The position numbers and the translations under genes are program-made. Of a DNA stretch of 64,000 nt, positions 7,950 to 16,622 are shown piece after piece. The stretch comes from Marinibacterium profundimaris (lineage in GTDB: Bacteria > Pseudomonadota > Alphaproteobacteria > Rhodobacterales > Rhodobacteraceae). Below the pieces are notes generated by a model. The model searched no databases. It saw nothing but the letters and a program-made list of their open reading frames with translations, and was not told the DNA's origin. The DNA lies in contig NZ_AQQR01000016.1 in the NCBI RefSeq assembly GCF_002210095.1, positions 18,887 through 82,886 of the forward strand. The letters run 5' to 3'. Within the stretch, counting starts at the first letter, position 1. Each line of letters begins with the position of its first letter.

Positions 7950-8800
7950 TCACTGTTTTCGGAGCCACGGGCACCACCGGCGCCCCTCTTGTCGATACGC
8001 TTATGGCAAAAGGCGCGACCGTGCGTGCTGTCACCAGCGACCCTTCCAGGCTCGATGCGCTAAAAGCCAAAGGATGCGAGGCGGTCGTTGCGAATTTCAC
8101 GGACCCTGCCGCGCTGGCGCGGGCCTGTGACGGGGCAGAAAAGATATACCTGGTCACGCCTGCCCATCTGGACATGCGTCAGTGGAAGGCGAATGTGATC
8201 GCGGCGGCCAAGACCGCGGGGGTGCGCCATGTTGTCGTGGCCACCGGGCTTGGCGCCTCGCCCAAGGCGGGGCTGACATTTGGGAAATGGCATTCCGAAA
8301 CCCAGGAACTGCTGAAGCAAAGCGGCCTTGACTGGACCTTCGTCCAGCCGACCTATTTCATGCAGAACCTGCTCTGGCAGGCCGGCAATATTGCAAAAGA
8401 TGGGGTCTATTACGACGATCTGGGCGGCCCTGTGGCCTGGGTCGACGCCCGCGACATCGCGGATGTCGCCGCCGAGGCGCTGACCGCTCCGGGGTACGAA
8501 GGCAAGGCTCTTGGTCTGACCGGGCCCGAAGCTCTTACCGGAGAAGATATCGCCGCCCTCCTGTCCAGGGTGACCGGGCGCACTGTCACCTGCGCACCCC
8601 TGTCGGCCGAAAATGCCAAGGCGGGCATGGTGGCTGGCGGAATGCAGGACGAGGTCGCCAGAGCCATGGTCGAATTGGCTTCCATCGCGCCCAAGGGCTA
8701 CCTTGCCGGCATCGAGACCACGGTCAGCGATGTGATGGGACGCCCGGCGCGCCGATTTGCCGATTTCGTCGCCGAGAACCGGGATGCTTTCGTCAAGTAA
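7946..8800 (+). CDS. NmrA-like NAD(P)-binding protein
   Basis: 284 aa atypical SDR. It starts with the Rossmann motif VFGATGTTGAPL and has VVVATGLGAS near residue 95 and VQPTYFMQNLL near residue 133. The classical YxxxK pair is absent. NmrA/SDR-a5 members include redox sensors and quinone reductases such as QorB. The gene is coupled to the upstream synthetase by an ATGA overlap and precedes an AraC regulator, so a sensor or small-molecule reductase role in this operon is possible. Function not assigned. Confidence 0.75.
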   Translation: MITVFGATGTTGAPLVDTLMAKGATVRAVTSDPSRLDALKAKGCEAVVANFTDPAALARACDGAEKIYLVTPAHLDMRQWKANVIAAAKTAGVRHVVVATGLGASPKAGLTFGKWHSETQELLKQSGLDWTFVQPTYFMQNLLWQAGNIAKDGVYYDDLGGPVAWVDARDIADVAAEALTAPGYEGKALGLTGPEALTGEDIAALLSRVTGRTVTCAPLSAENAKAGMVAGGMQDEVARAMVELASIAPKGYLAGIETTVSDVMGRPARRFADFVAENRDAFVK

Positions 8801-9509
8801 CCTGATGGCGCCGCCGCTTTATCTCGAACTGGCGCCGCCTGAGGAAGCGGCCAAACAGATCGACCATTTGTTCGTGTTCCGCGATACCGGTGTGCTGAGC
8901 GGTGGTGGACGCGGGCGGTTCGCAACCGACCTCTTTACCCTTTCGGTAACGCGCGACGACAGCGGCGGCGGGCGCGTATCGCTGGCAGAACCGCGCCCCT
9001 ATTTTTCGCCCCGCCCAAGGCCATTCCAGGGTGTCGTGGCCGGGCTGCGACTGTCGTCACGACCGCAGCGATTTCCCGACTCCACAGGGCTGGACATGCT
9101 GGCCTCAGAACTGGCCCGGATTCAGACCGGGGACGATGACCTGCCTGCGCTCATCGCGGTGCTTGACGGCCTTGCGAGAGACCTGCGCTTTGCCGCACCA
9201 ACCGGAGCTTACAGCGACCGGACCAAACGTCGAAAGGTGCGGGCGGAAACCGGCGTGTCGCGGCGGCGGCTTGCGACCTTGCGACGCTTTCGCCGGGCTC
9301 TCGGGCAGCTTGCGTCAAAGACCCTGCCGCTGAGCGATCTGGCGCTGGACGCCGGATATTACGATCAATCTCACTTGTCCGCCGCTTGCCGGATCTTCGC
9401 CGGCAAACCGCCCGGCGCGTTGCGCGCTCTGTCTATTCCGCGTCGTTTTGACCTTTTGCTACAAGATACGCGCCTCAAAGACCGCCTAAGATTGGTCATT
9501 GACGAATGA
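8784..9509 (+). CDS. AraC-family transcriptional regulator
   Basis: About 241 aa. The C-terminal quarter carries an AraC HTH: LRRFRRALGQL, then LSDLALDAGYYDQSHLSAAC and an arginine-rich tail typical of the second helix-turn-helix. The N-terminal part, rich in Pro and Arg (PRPYFSPRPRPF), resembles the DUF6597-like domain found in some AraC proteins, but this is uncertain. ATG 8784 overlaps the previous gene by 17 bases; ATG 8805 (MAPPLYLEL) is an equally good start 4 bases after that stop. It is co-directional with its neighbours and likely a local regulator. Target unknown. Confidence 0.75.
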   Translation: MLSSSNLMAPPLYLELAPPEEAAKQIDHLFVFRDTGVLSGGGRGRFATDLFTLSVTRDDSGGGRVSLAEPRPYFSPRPRPFQGVVAGLRLSSRPQRFPDSTGLDMLASELARIQTGDDDLPALIAVLDGLARDLRFAAPTGAYSDRTKRRKVRAETGVSRRRLATLRRFRRALGQLASKTLPLSDLALDAGYYDQSHLSAACRIFAGKPPGALRALSIPRRFDLLLQDTRLKDRLRLVIDE

Positions 9510-9530
9510 AATCGAAGAGGAAGACCCGCC

Positions 9531-9986
9531 ATGACACAATTCAAACCGAAAAACCCCGACTATGACGCACGCGTGCGCAACAGTTTCGATCGCCAGAAGG
9601 CAATGAACACGTTGGGGATCAGCATTGCCGAGTTGTTACCCGGCCGCATCGTTCTGGAAATGGCACATCAGGTTGCACTGACCCAGCAGCATGGGTTTTT
9701 GCATGCCGGAATCGTGTCGACAGCGCTGGACAGCGCCTGCGGATACGCGGCCTTTTCGCTGATGCCAGCGGACGCGGCAGTGTTGACGGCCGAATTCAAG
9801 ATCAACCTACTCAACCCGGCGGACGGCGCACGGTTTCGCTTCGTCGCTGACGTGGTGAAACCAGGCAGGACGCTGACCATATGCGAGGCGCGTGCCTATG
9901 CCGTGAAGGGCCAGGATGAAAAGCTCGTCGCAACGATGACCGGAACGCTCATGGCGCTGATCGGGCGGGCGGGGGTCGCGGACTGA
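9531..9986 (+). CDS. PaaI-type hotdog thioesterase
   Basis: 151 aa hotdog thioesterase with FLHAGIVSTALDSACGYAA near residue 58 (HAG replacing HGG, helix Asp retained) and LTAEFKINLLNPA near residue 86. A strong GAAGAGGAAG ribosome site precedes the ATG. Its last 25 codons are repeated as a diverged fragment at 12910-12984 on the far side of the tag/MarR/DoxX/GST block, which suggests that the intervening DNA was inserted at this gene's 3' end. Acyl-CoA substrate unknown. Confidence 0.85.
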   Translation: MTQFKPKNPDYDARVRNSFDRQKAMNTLGISIAELLPGRIVLEMAHQVALTQQHGFLHAGIVSTALDSACGYAAFSLMPADAAVLTAEFKINLLNPADGARFRFVADVVKPGRTLTICEARAYAVKGQDEKLVATMTGTLMALIGRAGVAD

Positions 9987-10284
9987 GCGCAACCCGGCCG
10001 CAGCACATCCGATCCGGGCGGCCGGGCCGATTATTCAGACAGCTGGATCAGCTGTTCCAGCGGCTCGCGACCTCGGCCAACCGTTTCCCGTAGGCTCGCG
10101 CGGTATCCAGATCGCCGCCAGCAGGTTCAGACCTGCCAAGCGGTAATGTTAGCCTTTAGCAGTGCGGTCGCCGATTGTCCGTCGTCAGGGTTTTTCGGAG
10201 AGCTGAGACTGTATCGTAACGGAGGATCTGGTTCGGTTTCTGTTCAAGTTTATGCTGCAGCGGCCTGATGCTGCAACCGTAATT
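9987..10284. other. Intergenic remnant DNA, no intact gene
   Basis: No open frame with a credible start. On the minus strand around 10060-10150 a frame reads LDTARAYGKRLAEVASRW before a stop, resembling the C-terminus of a flavodoxin/WrbA-type reductase. The match is too short to call. The stretch looks like decayed coding DNA at the edge of the island that ends at 12984. Confidence 0.4.
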
Positions 10285-10791
10285 GGAACGGATGGACGCC
10301 CACGGTGCCGATGGGCTGCCGTCACGCCGGAGTTTCCAGTCAGGGCTGAGCTGGCGCACCATTCTGGCCAAGCGCGAGAATTTTCGTGCTGCCTTCGCCG
10401 GGTTCGACTTTCGGGAGTTGCGAACTTTGACGACAACGACATTGAGCGCCTACTTGCCGATGAAGGAATTGTTCGCTATCGAGGCAAGATCGAAGCCGTG
10501 ATCAACAACGCTCGCCGTACTTTCGAGGTCGTCCAAGAGGAAGGCTCCTTCGCTGCATTCATCTGGCTATATGAACCTGCCAAGGACGACGCACTGCCAC
10601 AAATGCGGTCCAAATCACCAGCGTCCGAGACCCTGTCCAAAGATCTACGAAAGCTTGGCTTCAAATTCGTGGGACCGACCACCGTATATGCATTCATGCA
10701 GGCCATGGGATTTATCAACGATCACGCAGAAGTCTGTTGGATGCGAAAGGACGTCGGAACAGCCCGAAACACCCTTCGCACACCGACATAG
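10285..10791 (+). pseudogene. tag: Broken DNA-3-methyladenine glycosylase I (tag) remnant
   Basis: Three Tag pieces lie in two frames. The N-terminal zinc/Cys region TDGRPRCRWAAVTPEF starts at about 10285. After a deletion of roughly 30 codons, FQSGLSWRTILAKRENF follows in the +1 frame from about 10335. At about 10412 a one-base loss (GAGTTGCG where GAGGTTGCG is expected) returns the frame to VANFDDNDIERLLADEGIV, continuing through GFKFVGPTTVYAFMQAMGF to the stop. An intact Tag is about 190-200 aa and excises 3-methyladenine from DNA. With an internal deletion and a frameshift this copy is very probably non-functional. It lies beside MarR, DoxX and GST genes in an island. Confidence 0.8.
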
Positions 10792-10878
10792 GCAACTGTC
10801 GGCCAATTAACGTGAAAAAAATCAGGGCCACTTAGCGTGGAAAGTCACAGACAGGTTTCGCGTCAGTCGACCGAGACT

Positions 10879-11307
10879 TCAGAGCCTTGAGAGTAGCGTG
10901 GCCAATTGAGCGGCGTCTTTGGGTTTCAGCTTTGCGCCGATCCTTTCCGACAGAACCCGTTCATAGATCGGCCACATCGCCCTCCTGACAGATTTACCCT
11001 TTTCAGAGATAGAAATGTTTTGACCTCGCCCATCTTCCGAGCAGTTCCGTCGGTCCACCAGCCCTGCTTTCACCATGCGGTCCAGCAACCGCGATGTACC
11101 GTATTGGGGTAACAAAATCCGGTCTTTGAGTTCGAATGGACGGAGTCCGTCCGGGCCTGCCTTCTCGAGTTCGAGAAGCGCGTCATACCATGCAAGTGGC
11201 GGGTATCCTGCCGATTTCAGAGACGATTCGACAGCCTCAAGCAAAACGCGGCTTTTAGTCATGAGGGCTGTCCAGGCGGCCTCAGTAGCATGGTCAATCT
11301 CGTTCAT
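10879..11307 (-). CDS. MarR-family transcriptional regulator
   Basis: 142 aa winged-helix repressor. The DNA-binding part contains LKDRILLPQYGTSRLLDRMVKAGLVDRR (recognition helix and start of wing, about residues 58-85), then GRGQNISISEKGKSVRR (wing). ATG 11307 was chosen over an in-frame GTG at 11316; neither has a strong ribosome site. It is divergent from doxX/GST, and two near-identical 18-bp repeats lie in the shared promoter, so it likely represses itself and that pair in response to a small electrophile or phenolic ligand. The ligand is inferred only from the GST neighbour. Confidence 0.85.
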   Translation of the reverse strand: MNEIDHATEAAWTALMTKSRVLLEAVESSLKSAGYPPLAWYDALLELEKAGPDGLRPFELKDRILLPQYGTSRLLDRMVKAGLVDRRNCSEDGRGQNISISEKGKSVRRAMWPIYERVLSERIGAKLKPKDAAQLATLLSRL

Positions 11308-11322
11308 ATCCAGCACATATCA

Positions 11323-11340
11323 TATACATGTAAGTGCATC
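11323..11340. promoter_or_regulatory. MarR operator-like repeat 1
   Basis: TATACATGTAAGTGCATC matches the second site at 11370-11387 (TATAGATGCAAATGCATC) in 15 of 18 positions. It sits 16 bases upstream of the MarR start. Confidence 0.6.
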
Positions 11341-11369
11341 AACCTTGACGTCGCATGTGACGCGCTATA

Positions 11370-11387
11370 TATAGATGCAAATGCATC
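11370..11387. promoter_or_regulatory. MarR operator-like repeat 2
   Basis: TATAGATGCAAATGCATC contains the perfect inverted repeat GATGCA-AA-TGCATC. It lies 18 bases before the doxX ATG and 47 bases from the first copy, which fits repression of doxX/GST. Confidence 0.65.
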
Positions 11388-11405
11388 GACATATGGGATC
11401 ATATC

Positions 11406-11840
11406 ATGTCACAATCGCACCTCACAGAATTTGGGATATTCCTGCTCCGTATAGCACTCGGTATCATGTTCCTGGCGCACAGCCTGTTTCTCAAGCTCTT
11501 CATTTTCACACTTCCCGGAACGGCGCAGTTCTTCGTTTCGATCGGGCTGCCCGGCTGGTTTGCCTATATGATCTTTGCAGTCGAGGCGATTGCCGGTGCC
11601 CTTTTGGTCCTCGGCGTACAGGCTCGGTGGGTCGCGTCGGCGACCGTGCCCATCTTGGCCGGAGCAACCTGGGCTCACTCAGGAAACGGCTGGATGTTCG
11701 GATACGAGAACGGCGGGTGGGAATACCCGGCCTATCTGACGCTGCTTGCCGTCGTGCAAGGACTTCTGGGCGACGGCCGTTTCGCCCTCAGCCCCTCCTT
11801 CGCGCCCGGCAACGTGCAGATGGAGGGAGAGACAACATGA
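11406..11840 (+). CDS. DoxX-family membrane protein
   Basis: 144 aa inner-membrane protein with about four hydrophobic segments (around residues 8-28, 48-70, 75-95 and 107-125). The DoxX pattern is present: LLRIALGIMFLAHS at the start and GLPGWFAYMIFAVEAIAGALLVLG in the middle. DoxX proteins are linked to redox or thiol stress and sometimes to quinone-dependent oxidases; the exact role here is unknown. The stop overlaps the GST start (ATGA), and the MarR operator-like repeats lie immediately upstream. Confidence 0.85.
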   Translation: MSQSHLTEFGIFLLRIALGIMFLAHSLFLKLFIFTLPGTAQFFVSIGLPGWFAYMIFAVEAIAGALLVLGVQARWVASATVPILAGATWAHSGNGWMFGYENGGWEYPAYLTLLAVVQGLLGDGRFALSPSFAPGNVQMEGETT

Positions 11841-12589
11841 GCCTCCACCTCATTAGCCATGCGCTCTGCCCATATGTGCAGCGCGCAGCGATCTCGCTCA
11901 CTGAGAAAGGTGTCACGTTCGAGAGAACTCACATCGATCTTTCGAACAAGCCCGACTGGTTTCTTGCCATATCTCCGCTGGGCAAGACGCCTGTCCTGGT
12001 TGTGAACGGGACGCCGATTTTCGAATCTGCGGTTATCCTCGAATATCTTGAGGATACACAACCCCACGCGCTTCATCCGCACGACGCTCTCGATCGCGCC
12101 CGCCACCGTGCCTGGATTGAATTTGGATCTGCTGTCTTGAACGACATTGCGGGGTTCTACTCGGCGCCGAACGATAAAGCGTTGGAAGCAAAAGTCGCGG
12201 CGCTCCGCGCAAAATTCCTTCGGCTGGACGCGGAGCTTGGGGAGGGACCATGGTTCGACGGCCACCAGTTCAGCCTCGTCGATGTCGTATTCGGCCCGGT
12301 CTTCCGCTATTTCGACGTTTTTGACGCCATCGGAGAGTTTGGCGTCTTCACAGGGCTTGCCCGTGTAAGGGCCTGGCGATATGAACTGGAGCGTCGGGTT
12401 TCTGTGAAGAGTGCCGTCAGTGAAGACTACCCGACTCTTCTGCGTGACTTCATCAGACGGCGCAATTCTTACCTGTCCCAGATCATGCAGACAGGAGGGC
12501 CGAAGAAGACTGTTACACAGGTGCAATCGGCTGATCGCCGATCACTTGATATCGTTCTGTCGGGCCGCAGTGCAGAACCGGACGTTTGA
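11837..12589 (+). CDS. Glutathione S-transferase family protein
   Basis: 250 aa. An N-terminal thioredoxin-like domain begins LISHALCPYVQRAAISL (CPYV at the usual active-site turn). KTPVLVVNGTPIFESAVILEYL follows with the cis-Pro and ES glutathione-binding pair near residues 50-70, and then an all-helical C-terminal domain. It conjugates or isomerises electrophiles with glutathione; zeta/maleylacetoacetate isomerase-like and omega-like activities are both possible. The last 20-30 residues are polar and exceed usual GST length. Expression is coupled to doxX and probably MarR-controlled. Confidence 0.85.
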   Translation: MSLHLISHALCPYVQRAAISLTEKGVTFERTHIDLSNKPDWFLAISPLGKTPVLVVNGTPIFESAVILEYLEDTQPHALHPHDALDRARHRAWIEFGSAVLNDIAGFYSAPNDKALEAKVAALRAKFLRLDAELGEGPWFDGHQFSLVDVVFGPVFRYFDVFDAIGEFGVFTGLARVRAWRYELERRVSVKSAVSEDYPTLLRDFIRRRNSYLSQIMQTGGPKKTVTQVQSADRRSLDIVLSGRSAEPDV

Positions 12590-12909
12590 GTTCGCTTGGT
12601 GAATACCCGCTCTGTCCCGCACATCGGATAGTCGCCGACTTTCCCTTGAAGGCCCGCAGCAGCCCCAACCGGCACTTGCCGGCATTCCATGCCCGTCCGT
12701 GCGAAGCGCCGGGTGACCTGCTGCCCCCACAGCGCAACCGGGAACAAACCACCGATCGCGCTGATGAATGGCTCAGGGATCGAAGAATCCGCCTGAGCTC
12801 AAACCCCCGGGAAACCCCCAGCCGTGTGGTCCGACAGAGGGCAGCACGTCAATCGCGGGTCAATCTATCCCGGTTGGTGGACCACTTTCAGGGGGCTACT
12901 CCAAAGGGC
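12590..12909. other. Non-coding stretch between GST and thioesterase fragment
   Basis: No supported gene. The segment near 12870-12900 (GTGGACCACTTTCAGGGGGC) resembles the spacer found near IS21-type transposon ends. With the similar AACGTGAAAAAAATCAGGGCC text near 10810, this hints at lost mobile DNA. Weak evidence. Confidence 0.3.
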
Positions 12910-12984
12910 GGGGATGAGAAGCTCGTCGCAACGATGACAGGAACGCTTATTTCGCTAGTGGGGCGAACGGGCGTGGCGGGGTGA
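12910..12984 (+). pseudogene. 3' fragment of a thioesterase gene, duplicate of the 9531-9986 gene end
   Basis: The last 25 codons read GGDEKLVATMTGTLISLVGR..., with 19 of 25 residues identical to the C-terminus of the intact thioesterase (GQDEKLVATMTGTLMALIGR...). Both copies end in a stop directly afterwards. No homology continues upstream, so this is a truncated relic. It marks the right edge of the tag/MarR/DoxX/GST island. Confidence 0.75.
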
Positions 12985-13004
12985 CGATCGGGTCGGAGCA
13001 AAAA

Positions 13005-14525
13005 TTAATCTGCGAGCCGCGCTTCTAGGACATGCCGCTGGACCTTTCCGCTGGTCGATCTGGGAAAATCCTCGAACGCGATGAAGCGAATTTCGCGCGG
13101 CCGTTTGTAGCCTGCGAGGTTGTCGCGGCACAAATTCATCAGCGCTTCGGCATCCGGCCCGTCCTTGCCGCGGGCGACAAAGGCCACCGGACTTTCGCCC
13201 CATTTCACGTCAAATGCCCGTACGACTGCGGCATCGACCACCCCGGGATGAGATAGAAGAACACGCTCGATCTCCGCAGGATAGACGTTCTCGCCGCCGG
13301 TCTTGATCAAGTATTTGGCCCGGTCCACAAAGTCGATGGTTCCGTCCGCATTGCGCCGGAACAAGTCGCCCATGTGGAAAAAGCCGTTGCGAAAGTCATG
13401 GGCATTGGCGTCGTCCGCGTTCCAGTACCCTGAAAACAATGTCGGACCCCGCACAGCCATTTCGCCTGGCGTTCCATCCGTCACTTCTTGGTCGTCGGGA
13501 TCGACGAGCCGAACCTCGCAAAGTGCGCTGATGCGCTTGGAAAGGCGGTCCGGAGTCACACCTGGCGCAATTAGATCGGCGGACCCCGGCGGCAGGCCGG
13601 TTTCGGTTGCGCCGAAGGAATTCAGATAGGGCGTGTGGAGAAGGGCTGTCAGTTCCGCGATCTGATGCGGCGGCACCAGATCGGCCATGGCGCCGCAAAC
13701 TTTGATACCCTTCAGCGGCAAAGGGTTGGCGCGTCGTTCTGCGATAAAGGCGTCCAGCGCACCGGGCATCATCACGAACCAGCCGATCCGGTGGCGCGAC
13801 AGAGCCTCGTTGATGACCGCAGGCTGCAAACCGTCAACCATCACCACGGTTCCGCCCCGCAGGACCGTCGCCAACCCATGATCGGTGGACGCCATGTGGA
13901 ACATTGGCGCCCAGGCGATAAACCCGTCGCCGGGGTCCAGCGCCAGCTGCGCCGCAAAAGCCATGGATCTGGCGATATGCGCGCGGTGGCTGATGAGCGC
14001 GCCCTTGGGCAGGCCCGTGGTCCCTGAGGTATAAAGGATCGTCAGACCAGCCTCTGGATCGTCGACCATGGTTCCGATGCGCGGGTCCGGTCCGGCCGCG
14101 GCAATGGCCGTTTCCAAATCCGGCCCGATAATCAGACAGGGCGTTGCCGCGACGGCCCGGTAAGCTTCTGAAAGGTCCGGTTCGACGACCGCGAGAACCG
14201 GCGCGACCAGATCTATGCAGTGCCGCAGTTCATCGGAAGCAAGCCGCCAGTTCAGACAGGCGACGATCGCGCCGATTCCCGCTGCGGCGAGTTCGACCTC
14301 CAGGTATTCAGAGCGGTTGTGCGACAGGATCGCAATCCTGTCGCCCGGCGCAACGCCCCTGGCCAGAAACACGGCAGCCAGACGATCGACCCGCTCCAGC
14401 AGCTCGGCATAGGTCAATTTCCTGCTGCCGTCCTCGATGGCCAGGGCGCGGGCGCAGTCTTGCGCGCGGGTTCGAAAGATCGAATACAGATCAGCGCGCC
14501 CCGCGCGGATGACGTCGGTCAGCAT
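13005..14525 (-). CDS. AMP-forming acyl-CoA synthetase (class I ligase)
   Basis: 506 aa ANL-superfamily ligase that makes an acyl-CoA via acyl-AMP. Motifs in order are LTILYTSGTTGLPKGALISH (P-loop, about residue 160), YLNSFGATETG (about 296), FHMGDLF (about 393), DRAKYLIKTGGENVYPAEIE (hinge, about 407) and STSGKVQRHVL with the catalytic Lys near the end. Length fits a medium-chain or aryl/alicyclic carboxylate CoA ligase. It is the second gene of a minus-strand pair after the FadH-like reductase (gap about 26 bases), so it probably falls under operator site B. Confidence 0.87.
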   Translation of the reverse strand: MLTDVIRAGRADLYSIFRTRAQDCARALAIEDGSRKLTYAELLERVDRLAAVFLARGVAPGDRIAILSHNRSEYLEVELAAAGIGAIVACLNWRLASDELRHCIDLVAPVLAVVEPDLSEAYRAVAATPCLIIGPDLETAIAAAGPDPRIGTMVDDPEAGLTILYTSGTTGLPKGALISHRAHIARSMAFAAQLALDPGDGFIAWAPMFHMASTDHGLATVLRGGTVVMVDGLQPAVINEALSRHRIGWFVMMPGALDAFIAERRANPLPLKGIKVCGAMADLVPPHQIAELTALLHTPYLNSFGATETGLPPGSADLIAPGVTPDRLSKRISALCEVRLVDPDDQEVTDGTPGEMAVRGPTLFSGYWNADDANAHDFRNGFFHMGDLFRRNADGTIDFVDRAKYLIKTGGENVYPAEIERVLLSHPGVVDAAVVRAFDVKWGESPVAFVARGKDGPDAEALMNLCRDNLAGYKRPREIRFIAFEDFPRSTSGKVQRHVLEARLAD

Positions 14526-14551
14526 GGTTTACCCCTTGCCCGGCCTTCGGT

Positions 14552-16585
14552 TCAGAGACCCTGCGCCAGGCGCACGCCCTCATCAATGGCGCGCAGCGCA
14601 TCCAGTTCAGCGGCCTCTTTTGCCCCGCCGATCATCGTAACCGGGACGCCGCGCGCGGCAAGCTCTTGGGCCAGGGTCCGTTCCGGTTCCTGACCGGTGC
14701 ATAGCACAATTGTATCGGCCGCAATGACCTTTGGCATTCCGTCCGCGACGATATGCAGTCCCGCATCGTCGATACGTTCATAGGTCACGCCGCCCATTGC
14801 CTCGACCCCATGTTTGCGCAGCGCGTTGCGCAGGATCCACCCTGTCGAAACACCAAGCCCCGCGCCCGGTTTGGCCGTCTTGCGTTGCAGCATAACGACC
14901 TTGCGGCGCGACGGTTTCGGTGCCAGAGGGTCGCCCGCCAGGGCACCCGACGATACAAATTCGGGGTCCACACCCCAGGTTTCGCAAAAGACGTCGGAGT
15001 TGGCAGTCTTGGCGGGTTCGGTCACCAAGAACTCGGCCACATCATGACCGATGCCCCCTGCCCCCATCACGACGACACGGTCGCCCGCCAGACGGTCGCC
15101 GGACAGAATTTCGGCGTAAGTCGCGACGCTGTGATGGTCGATACCCGGCAGGTCGGGAATGCGCGGCATGACCCCGGTGGCGATAACCACATGGTCGAAG
15201 CCTTCAAGATCGCTCACGTCAGCACGCTGCCGCAGACGCTGCGTGACCCCGTGTTTTTGCATCTGACCGGCATAATACCGAAGGGTTTCGTCGAATTCGT
15301 CCTTGCCCGGTGCGGCGCGGGCCAGATTCAGCTGACCGCCCAGCTTGTCCTGCGCCTCGAACAGCGTGACAGCATGGCCCAGCCGCGCCGCCTCGGCGGC
15401 TGTGGCCATGCCCGCGGCACCACCGCCAACGACGGCCACTTTCTTTGGCGTGTCGGCTGGCGTATCCCGGAATTCCGTTTCACGCCCGGCCTTTGGATTG
15501 ACCAGACATCCGACCGGACGGTCAGAAAAGATGAAATCCAGACAGGCCTGGTTGCAGGCGATGCAGGTGTTGATCTCGTCCGCGCGGCCCTCTCGCGCCT
15601 TTTTCACGAAATGCGGATCGGCCAGAAACGGGCGCGCCATCGAGATCATGTCCGCATCGCCAGAGGCAAGTATGTCTTCGGCAAGCTGGGGTGTGTTGAT
15701 CCGGTTCGAGGCGACCACCGGGATCGACACGGCCGCTTTCACGTTGGCTGCCGCCTTGCGCCAGGCACCGCGCGGCACCGGATAGGCGATCGTCGGCACG
15801 CGGGCCTCGTGCCAGCCGATGCCGGTGTTCAGAATATCCGCACCTGCGGCCTCGATCTTGCGGGCCAGTGCGGCAATTTCATCGGCGGGCGCGCCGCCCT
15901 CGATCAGATCGGCCGCCGAAATCCGGTAGATGACCAGAAAGTCGGGGCCGCAACGTTCGCGCACCGCGCGCACGATCTCGACCGGGAATCGGTGGCGGTT
16001 CGCGGCGCTGCCGCCCCAGTCGTCTTGGCGCTTGTTGGTATGGGTGACGGTGAATTCGTTGATCAGGTATCCCTCGGACCCCATGATCTCGACGCCATCA
16101 AAGCCTGCGGCCTGCGCATTGGCGGCCGCCACGGCAAAATCCTCGATGGTACGGAGAATGTCGGCTTCGGTCATTTCACGCGGGATGAAACGGTTGATCG
16201 GAGCGCGGATCGGCGACGGGGCGACACAGCCTTCGATCTTGGCATAGCGCCCGGCGTGGAGGAGTTGCGCGCAGATCAGGCTGCCTTCGGCCTGCACCGC
16301 CTCGCAGATCGGGCGCAGGTCAAGCGCTTCTTCCGGGCCATCGATTCGCGGACCTTCTGGATCGAATATGCCCTCGGCATTGGGCGAAAACCCGCCGGTG
16401 ACCAGAATCGCCGCCTCCCCCCGCGCACGCTCGGCGTAAAACGCGATCTGTTTGGCTATGCCGTCAGGCTCGGTTTCCAACCGCGTGTGCATCGACCCCA
16501 TGATGACACGATTTCGCAATGTATGTTGGCCTGCGCGGATGGGCGAGAGCATGGTTTCAAAGCTTCCATCTGGTCTATTTTTCAC
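14552..16585 (-). CDS. fadH: FadH-like 2,4-dienoyl-CoA reductase / enoate reductase (FMN, 4Fe-4S, FAD)
   Basis: 677 aa, close to the length of E. coli FadH. The N-terminal half is an Old-Yellow-Enzyme barrel (LRNRVIMGSMHT near residue 26, GYLINEF with the proton-donor Tyr). A 4Fe-4S ligand set follows in CIACNQACLDF...GCLVNPKAG, then an FAD/NAD(P)H two-dinucleotide domain (VAVVGGGAAGMATA, VVVMGAGGIGHD). It would reduce conjugated double bonds of dienoyl-CoAs or cyclic enoates. The start is a GTG at 16585: AGGAGGAG lies 7 bases before it, whereas the ATG at 16552 has no such site. Operator palindrome B is 38 bases upstream and shared with the divergent ACAD operon. Confidence 0.87.
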   Translation of the reverse strand: MKNRPDGSFETMLSPIRAGQHTLRNRVIMGSMHTRLETEPDGIAKQIAFYAERARGEAAILVTGGFSPNAEGIFDPEGPRIDGPEEALDLRPICEAVQAEGSLICAQLLHAGRYAKIEGCVAPSPIRAPINRFIPREMTEADILRTIEDFAVAAANAQAAGFDGVEIMGSEGYLINEFTVTHTNKRQDDWGGSAANRHRFPVEIVRAVRERCGPDFLVIYRISAADLIEGGAPADEIAALARKIEAAGADILNTGIGWHEARVPTIAYPVPRGAWRKAAANVKAAVSIPVVASNRINTPQLAEDILASGDADMISMARPFLADPHFVKKAREGRADEINTCIACNQACLDFIFSDRPVGCLVNPKAGRETEFRDTPADTPKKVAVVGGGAAGMATAAEAARLGHAVTLFEAQDKLGGQLNLARAAPGKDEFDETLRYYAGQMQKHGVTQRLRQRADVSDLEGFDHVVIATGVMPRIPDLPGIDHHSVATYAEILSGDRLAGDRVVVMGAGGIGHDVAEFLVTEPAKTANSDVFCETWGVDPEFVSSGALAGDPLAPKPSRRKVVMLQRKTAKPGAGLGVSTGWILRNALRKHGVEAMGGVTYERIDDAGLHIVADGMPKVIAADTIVLCTGQEPERTLAQELAARGVPVTMIGGAKEAAELDALRAIDEGVRLAQGL

Positions 16586-16622
16586 TTCGGTTCTCCTCCT
16601 CAAAACTGCACTTGATCTACAA

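Noticed and set aside
10060..10150. Minus-strand fragment resembling a flavodoxin/WrbA C-terminus
   Set aside because: Only about 20 residues are suggestive and no upstream homology follows; too little to call a pseudogene.
11870..11882. CCATATGTGC resembling the GCACATATGTG motif
   Set aside because: It lies within the GST coding region and only half of the palindrome matches.
10800..12900. IS21-like end sequences near 10810 and 12880
   Set aside because: The text (AACGTGAAAAAAATCAGGG; GTGGACCACTTTCAGG) resembles IS21-flank DNA from memory, but no transposase remnant or inverted repeat was found.
14753..16615. 620-codon plus-strand frame opposite the FadH-like gene
   Set aside because: The FadH-like gene on the other strand has complete flavin, Fe-S and dinucleotide motifs and a strong ribosome site.
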